Counted from the stretch's first letter, positions 1 through 7,897 are shown. The stretch: 11,307 nucleotides of DNA from Thermoplasmatota archaeon (GCA_016929175.1 JAFGJI010000215.1:1-11307), one strand, 5' to 3'. Translations and numbers: made by a program. Notes: a model not told the origin generated them from the letters alone.

Positions 1-360
1 CCTCACATCCCTCAAGGTTCGTATGTATGGAAGTAAGGCCGATGACAAATATCCACCATATGACCATCCACGAGGAATGGACTCCATTATCATGATCACC
101 AGAACCAGGTCTGCTCATATGAAAAGGTCTGTTCTTCCGACGCAACTCGAATCCCCGATTTTCATGACCACACTCATAGAAAAAACCTTCCCCCTGGGTT
201 TCCCCCGGGAATTCTGAGATAATCCATATAATATACCCCCCGGTATGAACAGGAATAATGATACAGGATGTACAGGGATGCACGGATCGATGAAGAAGCA
301 AAGAATTTTTCCACTCCCGGAAAAGTGGCCAGTCATTTCCCACAAACGTCAGCCAGGTAA
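1..360. other. intergenic region without a convincing gene
   Basis: No reading frame here shows a recognisable domain, a good Shine-Dalgarno site together with a start, or the codon pattern of the neighbouring genes. The region holds a 13-nt palindrome (76-88), a C/G-run-rich patch around 189-212, an AT-rich TATA-like stretch around 225-235, a small hairpin ATACC-cccc-GGTAT (233-246), and a TTTTCC/GGAAAA inverted repeat near 306-324. No tRNA or rRNA pattern was seen. It may hold the 3' flank or promoter region of a gene lying before the window. Confidence 0.5.
76..88. repeat. short perfect palindrome (6-bp arms, 1-nt centre)
   Basis: AATGGA and TCCATT flank a single central C, giving a perfect 13-nt dyad. 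It lies in the gene-free leader of the window, about 290 bp before the promoter of the giant surface-protein gene. It could be an operator for something outside the window, or chance; nothing else supports a function. Confidence 0.3.
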
Positions 361-363
361 CAA

Positions 364-375
364 GATATATATACA
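364..375 (+). promoter_or_regulatory. TATA box of the giant surface-protein gene
   Basis: GATATATATACA is an uninterrupted TATA-type element. Archaeal transcription starts about 25 bp downstream of such a box, so the start would lie near 393-400. That gives a leader of roughly 85-90 nt before the chosen ATG at 484. The purine-rich AACAAG just upstream could serve as a weak BRE. Element position is seen in sequence; the start site is inferred. Confidence 0.6.
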
Positions 376-409
376 CTGTTATGTTTGTTCATTAACCAAA
401 GGGGTAAAG

Positions 410-444
410 GCCAATTCAACTGTGGAAAAAAACAAAGAATTGGC
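410..444 (+). promoter_or_regulatory. inverted repeat in the 5' leader (possible operator or RNA hairpin)
   Basis: GCCAATTC (410-417) and GAATTGGC (437-444) are perfect 8-bp reverse complements around a 19-nt A-rich spacer. A G-U pair could extend the stem by one. The site lies just after the predicted transcription start and about 40 nt before the start codon at 484. It could therefore be a dimeric repressor site or a leader hairpin close to the ribosome site. Function is inferred from position only. Confidence 0.4.
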
Positions 445-483
445 TATTTGGGTCCATAAATGATCGATTGGAAGGTGGGTCGC

Positions 484-3400
484 ATGATGGAGCAAGGTTC
501 TATGAAGGTCCGAAAGGTTATGCCAGCAATAGCTGTATTGACCCTTCTGATAGCAGCCTCTTTCGGATTGCTGCTGTCAGCGGATGAGCAGAGGGTGAAC
601 GCTGCAAGTATCGGTTCCATCTCCGTTACAGGTGGTATTACAAGGAGTTTCAACAATGTGGACTACCTGCTCGACGGGGACATACTGGTTGCAGGATCAG
701 GAAGCAGATTGACCTTTACAAATTCGACAATAACCCTATCCCAGGACGTGGGATTGGATGGTAAGATCGGAGGCAATGATGATCACATATACACCATCCA
801 GGTCAAGAGCGGCGGGACACTAGAATTCGTGAACACATTGCTCACCACACAGACGGGACAGCTTAGCCCATACTACAAGATCGATATTTCGGCGGACGGT
901 CCCGGTTCACGGATCATCTTCAGAGATTCGGTGGTGGAAGGCCCCGGAGAGATCACCGCGAAGAACCAGGCAAGGTTGACATCGGAAGGATCGACATTCT
1001 GTGAGTTGCAGGACCAGAGGTCCATTGCCTATGATATCGACGGTGATGGGAGCACGACAGACGATGTGGACTTCAACGATGACGGTCCGCTTTTCTCCTT
1101 CCTGTCGGGAGCAACCGGCCTGATAGTTGATTCTGAACTCAGGGATACCCTCTCCTTTACGGTGGCTTCCAGGGACGGCATCACCGCCGGGAACATAACG
1201 GTCGATGGCCCCGCATCCAACCTGACCGTGATAAACTCTTTCCTGGATGTTGATTTCGAATCGATCCTCTCAACAGGGACCCACAATATGCTTAAGGTGG
1301 AGAACGGAGGGGTTGCCCACCTGGTCGGCACCAGTATCAATGTTTCGGCATCTGCCACCGCCAGCCATCCTGCATTCTACGTTGTTGACGCATCATCAAA
1401 GGTCCTCTACTACAGGTGGATAGGAGCCCATCTGCTGGATGGTATGAAGTTGCCCGTCGAGGAGAGGGAAGTTACCATCTACCGGGTGGAGGGTAGCAGA
1501 AATACAAGGCTTGGAGGATCATATCTGACTGCAGAAATGCTCTCGTACATGGGCAGACAGAGCAGTGAATGGAACCACACTTCATCGAATGGATGGGCAT
1601 TTGTTCCGGTTATCACCGATGTGTTCAGAAGGGATACCATGCCAAATGGTGATTCGTATCCTGATTTCCTGGTAACCGTTTCCGTAGACGGGGAAACCTT
1701 ACAGGCGCCTTCAAGCTTCAGGAGCTATCCGGATCTCCCAGATAAGGGCGAACAGAGGGATGTTCTTGAAAAAGCCGTGGAAGGGTCCACCGTTAGCTCC
1801 AAGACCATATCGCTTCTTGGGGGACCTATGGAGTTTCTGAGATATGTCACGACCCCTTCGAGCTCTTCGTTCTTTTCTGAGCTGGGGGTTGATCTGACAG
1901 TAAGCGGACAGACAGCTATCAGAGGGACCTCTTCCGTGATAGATGGTATCTTCTATCCCTCCTTCTATGGATTCGACGGTCACCTGATCATAGGTTCCGG
2001 AGGTCACCTGAAGATCAACGATACTGTGGTCTCTTTCCTGACCGATGAGGGTCCTGCATACATACTGATACAGAACGGCGGCATTCTCGAGATGGGAAAT
2101 GTAAGCCTTTCGGGAACAGGCTCCAATGATCTCTACGTATATGTTATGGGAACCGGAGCTCCCGCGATGAAACTCGATCAGGGAAGCATGGCCTTTGGAC
2201 ATCTCGTCGCGAGGAACGGGGCCATTGTGGACATCGAGTGCGGGTCCTTCAGCGGCTCCCTCAACCTGATAGGGTCGAACGTTGACGTGAAGATCTCTGC
2301 GGATTCCGTCGATGCCCACAGGGTGTATGCCGAAAACTGCATGCTCCAGCTTGACGGTTCCCCGGTCCAGATCGAGAACTTACATCTTGCAGGTGTTTCC
2401 CTTTATTCGTCCGATTCCGTTTTCAACATACCGCTGGATATCGATAATTATGCCATGCTGACCAATGTAACTTTCTCCGGGTCTCTTCCCCAGGGAAGGA
2501 CAAGCTGGCTGAAACCTGTCGACCTCGGTGTCATAACAAGAGCTTGGTGGGCCGATGCTCTGGTCCAGGACTCCGTCGGGAACCCGCTTCCCGGGTCCAT
2601 CATCAAGGTCCAGAGGGTAAGCGGGTCGATCCTTGTGGATGTCTCCACCCACAACACAGATGAAGAGGGAAGAACCAGGTTCCCTCTCATACAGGAGGAG
2701 CTGAGAACGACAGGACGGACATTCCTGGGGAATTACCATCTGTCTGCCACGTTCAGAGGCATCTCGTCGAGTCCGATGACGGCCTTGATCGCCGGCGCCG
2801 ATGTAGATGCCGTCATCACCATCCCTGGCGGTCCCAACCTGGCCGCGAAAGGCCTTTCGGTCGAGGGAACACTCATCGATGGTTTTCCGGTATCCCTGAT
2901 CGGTAACGTGAGCAATATCGGTGAATTCGATGCGGGCTCTTTCAAGGTAAGAATGGAGATCAACGATCAGCTCATAGGTGAGAAGGTCATATCGGGACTG
3001 GATTCTGGCGGGTTCACCGATGTCTCCTTTGAATGGATGACCGTCGAGGGTGAAGCGGAAATGGTATTGATCGTCGATGCGCTCGACGAGGTCGCTGAGA
3101 CCAACGAGAGCGATAATTCGTTCGATCAGATGAACCACATCGGTATCGGACCGGATTACACAGTGACAATCGAGGTTGGACCTGAGGTGTGGGCTTACGG
3201 AATTGAAGGAAATATCGACCTGATCGTCTCCAATATTGGCGAGGTTGACCCCGAGGAGAATGGTTTCTATGTCAATGTGACTTGGGAATCTGTACTTTCG
3301 AGGGGTATCATTGCCAAATATCTTCCATTCAACTACATAGAACCTGGCAGCCAGGTCATGAAGACGGTCAATTGGACCCCTGTGATCACTGGTCTGGTGA

Positions 3401-6168
3401 GCATAAGAGCGGAGGTGTTCTCAAAGTATGACAGAATACCGCTCAATTCCCATGACACCATTATATTGGATGTGTTCACCCCTCCGGACCTCAGGTTGGT
3501 GGTGAACTCGTTCAGGATCGGTGCACCCGTACCCGTTACCATCAACACCACTGTGGCCGTAACTGTGGAGATCGAGAATACCGGAGAGCTCCCTGCGGGA
3601 GATTTCATGGTTAGACTTTACGATATGGAGAAGATACCCGCGAACCAGATCGGGGACGAAGCCCTGATACCGGGTCTGGAACCAGATGCCGGGATGGAGA
3701 TATCTTTTTCATGGAACACCGGGCTGCCTATTGGATACCATAACCTGATCCTGGTCATAGATCCGCTGGATTCGGTGATGGAGCAGAACGAGACAAACAA
3801 CGAAGTGGTCATCCCGGTGATGGTCGATACGCCTCCGGACCTCACCTTTACGGACAGTATAGGGGCAAGCCCGAGGGTCGTCACGGAGGGCAAGAACGTC
3901 ACTTTCTGGGCAACGCTAACGAACATCGGAAGGACCAAGGCCTTGAACGCCCTCATACATTTCTCCATCGACTCCGATACCAATCTGATAGAATCCAGGT
4001 CCATCGATCTGTCCCCGGGACAGGAGATGAACATTTCCTTTGGATGGAAGGCTGTCGGCCTTGGACCACATACCCTTTTCATAGTGGCGGACTACTGGGA
4101 TACCATAAAGGAACCTGTAGAGTCCAACAACCTCAAATCCCTCGATTTCAGGGTGATCTCCAAACCGGACCTGTATGTGGAGGAGGAGGATTTCCGGGTT
4201 GAACCCGATGAGAAGATCGAGATCGGCAAGGATGTCGTGATAACATCTGCCGTCAAGAATTCCGGAGAAACGGACGCCCGAAACGTCTTCATCAGGTTCT
4301 ATGATGGAGATCCCACCAAGGGTGGGAAGATCATCTCCTGGAAGGAGACACAGCCATCCGTATCTTTAAGTATCATCCCTGCAGGGGGCGTCGAATGGGT
4401 GAACGTCACATGGAAACCCCAGACCGGAGGTTACCATGACATCTATGTTGTCCTTGACCTCGCCAACGCGATCGATGAATCGGACGAGATGAACAACAGG
4501 GTCTTCTGGCAGGTATACGTTCAGACCCTTCCCGATCTCGTCTTCAGCGATCTCTCCCTGTTCCAGGGCGATTTCAAGGTTGATTCGGCCGGCATCGGGA
4601 AGACCCTGATAATAAATGCCACTCTCGAGAATAGGGGAGACACGGCCGCTCCCTCCTTCAAGGTGAACTTCTACAACGGCGAATACGATAATGATCCCGA
4701 TCCTCTCCCGCTGGGGCCCGATGTCATCTACCTTTCAGGAACGCTGGAAGGAAGGTCCAAGATGTTCATCGAGATGCCCTGGATGGTTGGCTATCCAAAA
4801 GGGGTAAGGACAATCATCGTCAAGACACAGCTCCTTGAGGGTGTCGAGGAGAGGGTAAATAACAATATGATCGCGGTCCCCATAGAGATATTCGATATCA
4901 ATGATGTCCCGGAACTGCACCCCCTCAACAACACCCTGACCATAAACACCGGTTATCCCGGGGTCACCATAGATCGAACGAACGATGCCGTGGCCTTCCA
5001 GGGTATGAACCTGTCCCTGGAATTCTCCATTTCAAATATAGGCGGCAAGGCCGCAAGCAACATATCAGTCGTCTTCATGGCGTCGAACGGAACGGATACA
5101 TGGGTCGAGTACGGGACCAGTATCCTGTTCATCGAGAACAACGGGACGGATCTCATCACGGGTTTCTGGAACCTCCGGGACCTGGGAAGGAACACCCTGA
5201 GGATCGTCGTGGACCCGGACAACAGGATCCGGGAATTCGATGAGGGGAACAACATCATATTGATGTCCCTGGATGTCGTTGAGGCTCCGGATATCTCGGT
5301 CTCTGTCCTCAGACAGGGGGACAACTACAATATCGGGACCGGTCAGTTCGATATGACCAAGGGCAAGGAGTACGAGCTTTCTTTCATGATAAGGAACCTA
5401 GGCGGACATTTCATGGAGGATGTACTGGTGGAATACAATGGACAGACCACCACTCCCCAGATGCGGATCGATCTCGACCCCTACGAGAACCTTACCGTGA
5501 TTTTCAAGATAAAACCGACGATAGATGCGGGCCATACAGTTGTCTGGAGGTGTGAGGTGAACGGGGACGACCGCTTCTACGAGCTTGATGATAACAACAA
5601 CGAGGCCTCGAGCGTCATCAAGGTTCTTGAGCCGGAAAAACCGAGCAGGCTCTGGATCCTGATCCTAGTGATCATCCTGCTGCTCCTAATAGCCCTGGTA
5701 ATTGCAGGCTACTTCATCTATATGAAGAGCAAGACCAGGGACATGGCAAAGTGCTCCAACTGCGGAGGACTTGTAAGGATCGACGAAACGGTATGCCCCC
5801 ATTGCGGCATCGAGTTCAGTGACGAACTTGAGTGCGAATGTGGAGAAGTGATCCCGCAAGGAGCATCGGTATGCCCCTCCTGCGGAAGGCCCGTGGTTGG
5901 TGCACCGGTTGAGGAACCCGCAGAGGAAAAGAAGGAGGGCGAAGAGGAGGAGGAGGAGATGGAGGAAATAAAGGAGGAAGAGGAGGCGACCGGGGAGGAA
6001 AAGGAGCAGGAAGCCCCCGAGGAGCTCGAGGATGTCGAAGAGGTGCCCGAGGAGGTCATTCGGGAACCCGGGATCGATCAGGATGAGCTTGCCGAGTGCT
6101 TCGAATGTGGAGCCCTTATACCCGTTTCTGCACCGATATGTCCGCATTGTGGTGCCGTATTCGAATAG
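484..6168 (+). CDS. giant CARDB-repeat surface protein with C-terminal membrane anchor and cytoplasmic zinc ribbons
   Basis: Predicted membrane-anchored cell-surface protein of 1,894 residues; ligand unknown. Residues 1-42 are a signal peptide (basic n-region, hydrophobic core about 13-32, likely cut near VNA-AS). Residues 43-310 look like a beta-helix of GG-x-L-x-F/I-x-N/D turns, with an Asp-rich DIDGDG loop at 184-196 that resembles Ca-binding loops. Residues 310-420 and 687-780 look like related Ig/carboxypeptidase-regulatory-like domains, and a second beta-helix region lies between them. Eight CARDB-like repeats span 784-1718. A transmembrane helix (1723-1747) is followed by basic residues, which suits an inside C-terminus. 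Two zinc ribbons follow (C1757/C1760/C1771/C1774 and C1784/C1786/C1797/C1800; the CxC in the second is unusual), then a Glu-rich linker (about 1809-1870) and a last ribbon (C1872/C1875/C1886/C1889). More than 20 N-x-S/T sequons suggest glycosylation. The start at 484 is preferred over the in-frame ATG at 460 because AAGGTGGG (472-479) sits at SD distance from it; ATG 502 is also possible. Adhesin, S-layer-associated or sensory roles are all open. Confidence 0.88.
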   Translation: MMEQGSMKVRKVMPAIAVLTLLIAASFGLLLSADEQRVNAASIGSISVTGGITRSFNNVDYLLDGDILVAGSGSRLTFTNSTITLSQDVGLDGKIGGNDDHIYTIQVKSGGTLEFVNTLLTTQTGQLSPYYKIDISADGPGSRIIFRDSVVEGPGEITAKNQARLTSEGSTFCELQDQRSIAYDIDGDGSTTDDVDFNDDGPLFSFLSGATGLIVDSELRDTLSFTVASRDGITAGNITVDGPASNLTVINSFLDVDFESILSTGTHNMLKVENGGVAHLVGTSINVSASATASHPAFYVVDASSKVLYYRWIGAHLLDGMKLPVEEREVTIYRVEGSRNTRLGGSYLTAEMLSYMGRQSSEWNHTSSNGWAFVPVITDVFRRDTMPNGDSYPDFLVTVSVDGETLQAPSSFRSYPDLPDKGEQRDVLEKAVEGSTVSSKTISLLGGPMEFLRYVTTPSSSSFFSELGVDLTVSGQTAIRGTSSVIDGIFYPSFYGFDGHLIIGSGGHLKINDTVVSFLTDEGPAYILIQNGGILEMGNVSLSGTGSNDLYVYVMGTGAPAMKLDQGSMAFGHLVARNGAIVDIECGSFSGSLNLIGSNVDVKISADSVDAHRVYAENCMLQLDGSPVQIENLHLAGVSLYSSDSVFNIPLDIDNYAMLTNVTFSGSLPQGRTSWLKPVDLGVITRAWWADALVQDSVGNPLPGSIIKVQRVSGSILVDVSTHNTDEEGRTRFPLIQEELRTTGRTFLGNYHLSATFRGISSSPMTALIAGADVDAVITIPGGPNLAAKGLSVEGTLIDGFPVSLIGNVSNIGEFDAGSFKVRMEINDQLIGEKVISGLDSGGFTDVSFEWMTVEGEAEMVLIVDALDEVAETNESDNSFDQMNHIGIGPDYTVTIEVGPEVWAYGIEGNIDLIVSNIGEVDPEENGFYVNVTWESVLSRGIIAKYLPFNYIEPGSQVMKTVNWTPVITGLVSIRAEVFSKYDRIPLNSHDTIILDVFTPPDLRLVVNSFRIGAPVPVTINTTVAVTVEIENTGELPAGDFMVRLYDMEKIPANQIGDEALIPGLEPDAGMEISFSWNTGLPIGYHNLILVIDPLDSVMEQNETNNEVVIPVMVDTPPDLTFTDSIGASPRVVTEGKNVTFWATLTNIGRTKALNALIHFSIDSDTNLIESRSIDLSPGQEMNISFGWKAVGLGPHTLFIVADYWDTIKEPVESNNLKSLDFRVISKPDLYVEEEDFRVEPDEKIEIGKDVVITSAVKNSGETDARNVFIRFYDGDPTKGGKIISWKETQPSVSLSIIPAGGVEWVNVTWKPQTGGYHDIYVVLDLANAIDESDEMNNRVFWQVYVQTLPDLVFSDLSLFQGDFKVDSAGIGKTLIINATLENRGDTAAPSFKVNFYNGEYDNDPDPLPLGPDVIYLSGTLEGRSKMFIEMPWMVGYPKGVRTIIVKTQLLEGVEERVNNNMIAVPIEIFDINDVPELHPLNNTLTINTGYPGVTIDRTNDAVAFQGMNLSLEFSISNIGGKAASNISVVFMASNGTDTWVEYGTSILFIENNGTDLITGFWNLRDLGRNTLRIVVDPDNRIREFDEGNNIILMSLDVVEAPDISVSVLRQGDNYNIGTGQFDMTKGKEYELSFMIRNLGGHFMEDVLVEYNGQTTTPQMRIDLDPYENLTVIFKIKPTIDAGHTVVWRCEVNGDDRFYELDDNNNEASSVIKVLEPEKPSRLWILILVIILLLLIALVIAGYFIYMKSKTRDMAKCSNCGGLVRIDETVCPHCGIEFSDELECECGEVIPQGASVCPSCGRPVVGAPVEEPAEEKKEGEEEEEEMEEIKEEEEATGEEKEQEAPEELEDVEEVPEEVIREPGIDQDELAECFECGALIPVSAPICPHCGAVFE
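2833..5637 (+). repeat. array of eight CARDB-like protein repeats
   Basis: Repeats begin at or near a P-D/N/E motif, at nucleotides 2833, 3151, 3484, 3835, 4165, 4531, 4909 and 5287, and are 106-126 residues long. Each has a central strand like V-x-I-x-N-x-G. All but the second end in an acidic cluster before an N-N or D-N pair, such as VMEQNETNN or IREFDEGNN, the typical CARDB ending. Repeat 2 lacks that ending. The copies have diverged at DNA level, so this is an old array rather than a recent expansion. CARDB domains are beta-sandwich modules common in archaeal and bacterial surface proteins. Confidence 0.85.
5905..6066 (+). repeat. Glu-rich low-complexity linker (GAG/GAA-rich)
   Basis: Purine-rich codons GAG, GAA and AAG dominate and encode an acidic, probably disordered linker. 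It separates the second and third zinc ribbons of the surface protein. Because it lies after the transmembrane helix it should be cytoplasmic. Such a tract may form a flexible spacer and could vary in length between strains. Confidence 0.75.
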
Positions 6169-6172
6169 ATAT

Positions 6173-6188
6173 CCGAAAGGCTAATAAG
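6173..6188 (+). promoter_or_regulatory. BRE/TATA-like promoter of purP, leaderless type
   Basis: CCGAAAGG, a BRE-like element, is directly followed by CTAATAAG, whose centre is about 26-27 bp before the purP ATG at 6211. That spacing puts transcription start at or next to the ATG, so purP would be leaderless. This fits the lack of a well-spaced SD there (only GAGG, 11 nt upstream). The promoter sits inside the 42-bp gap after the surface-protein stop codon. Confidence 0.5.
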
Positions 6189-6210
6189 AGGTATTGAGGC
6201 TTACCTTACA

Positions 6211-7284
6211 ATGGCAGCTTTCAGCGTGGAGAAGATCCTGGAAGGTTATGATAAGAGTGATATTACTCTGACCACCGTTTGCTCCCATTCCAGTCTGCAG
6301 ATATTTCACGGAGCCAAGCGGGAGGGCTTCAGAACCCTGGGGATCGCGGTCGGGAAGCCGCCCAAGCTTTATGATGCCTTCCCCGGGGCAAAACCCGATG
6401 AATTCCTGGTTCTCGATACCTACGATCAGATATTCGACCACACAGATGCAATAATCGAAAGGAACGGGATCGTTATTCCTCACGGGTCGTTCGTTGAATA
6501 CCTGGGTGCTGACAGGTTCAAGGAACTGCCTCTGCCCACCTTCGGCAACCGCAATGTCCTTGAATGGGAATCCGACAGGAACATGGAAAGGATATGGCTC
6601 GAGAGGTCCGGGATCAATATGCCCAGGGAGATCAAGGACCCCAAGAAGATCGACAGACCCGTGATGGTAAAATATCAGGGAGCAAAAGGCGGGAGAGGCT
6701 TCTTCATCGCGAAGGACTACAATCAGTTCAAGCTCGGCATAGACCATGCCCAGAAGTTCAACATCCAGGAATACATCATGGGAACCAGGTATTACCTGCA
6801 TTTCTTCCATTCACCTCTGCGCAACGAGGGATACAGGGTTGAAGGCCGTAACGGTATCATAGAGCTCCTGTCAATGGATAGAAGGGACGAAACCAACATA
6901 GACGAGATGTACAAGCTTGGCTCCCAGGAAGAGCTCAAGGAGCGCGGCATCTATCCGACCTTCGTGGTGACCGGAAACATCCCACTTGTGATAAGGGAGT
7001 CTCTTCTGGGTCGTGCATTCCAGATGGCGGAGAGGGTGGTAAGTACATCTTACGATATCTTCGGGGGCATGATCGGCCCGTTCTGCCTCGAGACCGTGGT
7101 GACCGATGAGCTCGAGTTCGTCGTATTCGAGATATCGGCTAGGATCGTCGCCGGCACCAATCCTTACATAACAGGTTCCCCGTATTCCGACCTGATAGAG
7201 CCGAACCTCTCGACGGGTAGGAGGATTGCCCAGGAGATAAAGATGGGAAGGGACCTCGGGAGGCTCAATGAGATCATCACGTGA
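6211..7284 (+). CDS. purP: formate-dependent AICAR formyltransferase/ligase (FAICAR synthetase)
   Basis: Converts AICAR, formate and ATP to FAICAR, the next-to-last step of purine synthesis in archaea that lack the folate-dependent PurH formyltransferase. The 357 residues match the PurP family end to end, as recalled from the methanogen protein (361 residues). Motifs in order are SHSSL (25-29), PHGSF (90-94), the ATP-grasp loop VKYQGAKGGRG (153-163), QEY (186-188), MDRRDETNID (222-231), TGNIP (254-258), RES (262-264), GPFCLE (289-294) and FEISARI with AGTN (306-317). Compared with the methanogen enzyme there is an insert of about nine residues around 206-215. The start at 6211 gives the usual family N-terminus. 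It lies 42 bp after the surface-protein gene, probably with its own leaderless promoter, and is followed by a HAD gene 24 bp later. The symbol is given on motif order; no search was run. Confidence 0.95.
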   Translation: MAAFSVEKILEGYDKSDITLTTVCSHSSLQIFHGAKREGFRTLGIAVGKPPKLYDAFPGAKPDEFLVLDTYDQIFDHTDAIIERNGIVIPHGSFVEYLGADRFKELPLPTFGNRNVLEWESDRNMERIWLERSGINMPREIKDPKKIDRPVMVKYQGAKGGRGFFIAKDYNQFKLGIDHAQKFNIQEYIMGTRYYLHFFHSPLRNEGYRVEGRNGIIELLSMDRRDETNIDEMYKLGSQEELKERGIYPTFVVTGNIPLVIRESLLGRAFQMAERVVSTSYDIFGGMIGPFCLETVVTDELEFVVFEISARIVAGTNPYITGSPYSDLIEPNLSTGRRIAQEIKMGRDLGRLNEIIT

Positions 7285-7295
7285 AAGGTCCCATC

Positions 7296-7303
7296 GGAGT
7301 GAT
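7296..7303 (+). promoter_or_regulatory. Shine-Dalgarno site deciding the HAD start
   Basis: GGAGTGAT is close to the ideal archaeal SD and leaves 5 nt before the ATG at 7309. The in-frame TTG at 7306 would leave only 2 nt, too close, so ATG 7309 is taken as the start. Confidence 0.65.
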
Positions 7304-7308
7304 AATTG

Positions 7309-7818
7309 ATGGACCGTCTATTCATCTTCGATTTCGACGACACGCTTGCCAATTTCTCGATGTACAATACCTGTGTACTCAAGCAGCCGGTCAAGATATT
7401 TCCACACATCGGGACCACGTTAAAAGGAGCCGTCGAGGTTCTGGAATTCCTCAGATCTAGAGGGGATGACCTGGCAATGCTTTCCATGAACATGGTTCTT
7501 GACGATGAGCTCAAATGGAAGAAGCTGAAAAGGGTCGGGATGGACAGGTGGTTCAACGACAGGAACGCCTTCTTCGTACGGAGAAAGACCCCGGAAATTA
7601 TCGCAAAGATATGCGGCAGAAGAAGAAAGGATAGCTGTTATATGGTCGGCAACTCCTTTGCCCATGATGTTGTCCCCGCACTCGATGCGGGCATCCATGC
7701 CGTCTACATCCCGCGGCCCTGGTTCTCATCATGGCTTCCCAGAAAGCTTCCCGTGGACAACAGGTTCCATCGGTTCTCGGAGATCTCCCAGATAATACAG
7801 CACTACGATGATATCTGA
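7309..7818 (+). CDS. small HAD-superfamily phosphatase-like hydrolase, substrate unknown
   Basis: A 169-residue soluble protein with the HAD motifs in order. Motif I is FDFDDT, with nucleophile D8 and acid/base D10. Motif II is LSMN, Ser59. Motif III is a Lys in RRKTPEII (K93) or nearby. Motif IV is GNSFAHD (114-120) followed by VVPALDAGIHAVYIPR. In motif IV the usual first Asp is Asn, but D120 is kept; GNSxxxD is found in other HAD enzymes, so activity is likely retained. Only about 45 residues separate motifs I and II, so there is little or no C1 cap, which suits a large or protein-bound substrate or an oligomer acting as lid. It follows purP by 24 bp and is probably co-transcribed. Its closeness to purP and folP hints at nucleotide or pterin dephosphorylation, but this is a guess. 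Confidence 0.88.
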   Translation: MDRLFIFDFDDTLANFSMYNTCVLKQPVKIFPHIGTTLKGAVEVLEFLRSRGDDLAMLSMNMVLDDELKWKKLKRVGMDRWFNDRNAFFVRRKTPEIIAKICGRRRKDSCYMVGNSFAHDVVPALDAGIHAVYIPRPWFSSWLPRKLPVDNRFHRFSEISQIIQHYDDI

Positions 7819-7853
7819 TCCTGGAAGAGCCCTGGGCGGAACTGCAACAATCG

Positions 7854-7861
7854 TTAAATAT
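7854..7861 (+). promoter_or_regulatory. TATA-like box of topA-folP
   Basis: TTAAATAT lies about 40 bp before the topA ATG at 7898. Transcription about 25 bp downstream of the box would begin near 7880-7885, leaving a leader of about 15 nt that still includes the GGTG SD at 7889-7892. This promoter would lie inside the coding region if topA began at the earlier ATG 7808, which argues for the later start. Confidence 0.45.
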
Positions 7862-7897
7862 CGAGACCTGCAATCACTGGCCTCATCCGGTGTATCG

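Noticed and set aside
115..345. 76-codon minus strand frame in the leader region
   Set aside because: No family resemblance, no ribosome site, and it overlaps another non-coding frame; looks like chance.
245..463. 72-codon + strand open frame before the giant gene
   Set aside because: It follows a TATA-like stretch but has no SD, no domain, a composition unlike the neighbours, and spans the promoter and inverted repeat of the next gene.
1711..2319. 202-codon minus strand frame inside the surface-protein gene
   Set aside because: Antisense shadow of the beta-helix region; no motifs.
2380..3138. 252-codon minus strand frame inside the surface-protein gene
   Set aside because: It is antisense to the well-supported CARDB and Ig-like coding sequence, with no domain of its own; long antisense frames arise from codon bias.
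2833..5637. recent DNA-level tandem duplication of CARDB repeats
   Set aside because: The repeats share protein motifs but not long identical DNA words, so no recent expansion is visible.
6181..6810. 209-codon minus strand frame opposite purP
   Set aside because: The + strand carries the full PurP motif set over this stretch.
7808..7897. upstream extension of topA from ATG 7808
   Set aside because: The added 30 residues do not resemble the family, would overlap the HAD gene, and the TATA-like box plus GGTG site point to ATG 7898.
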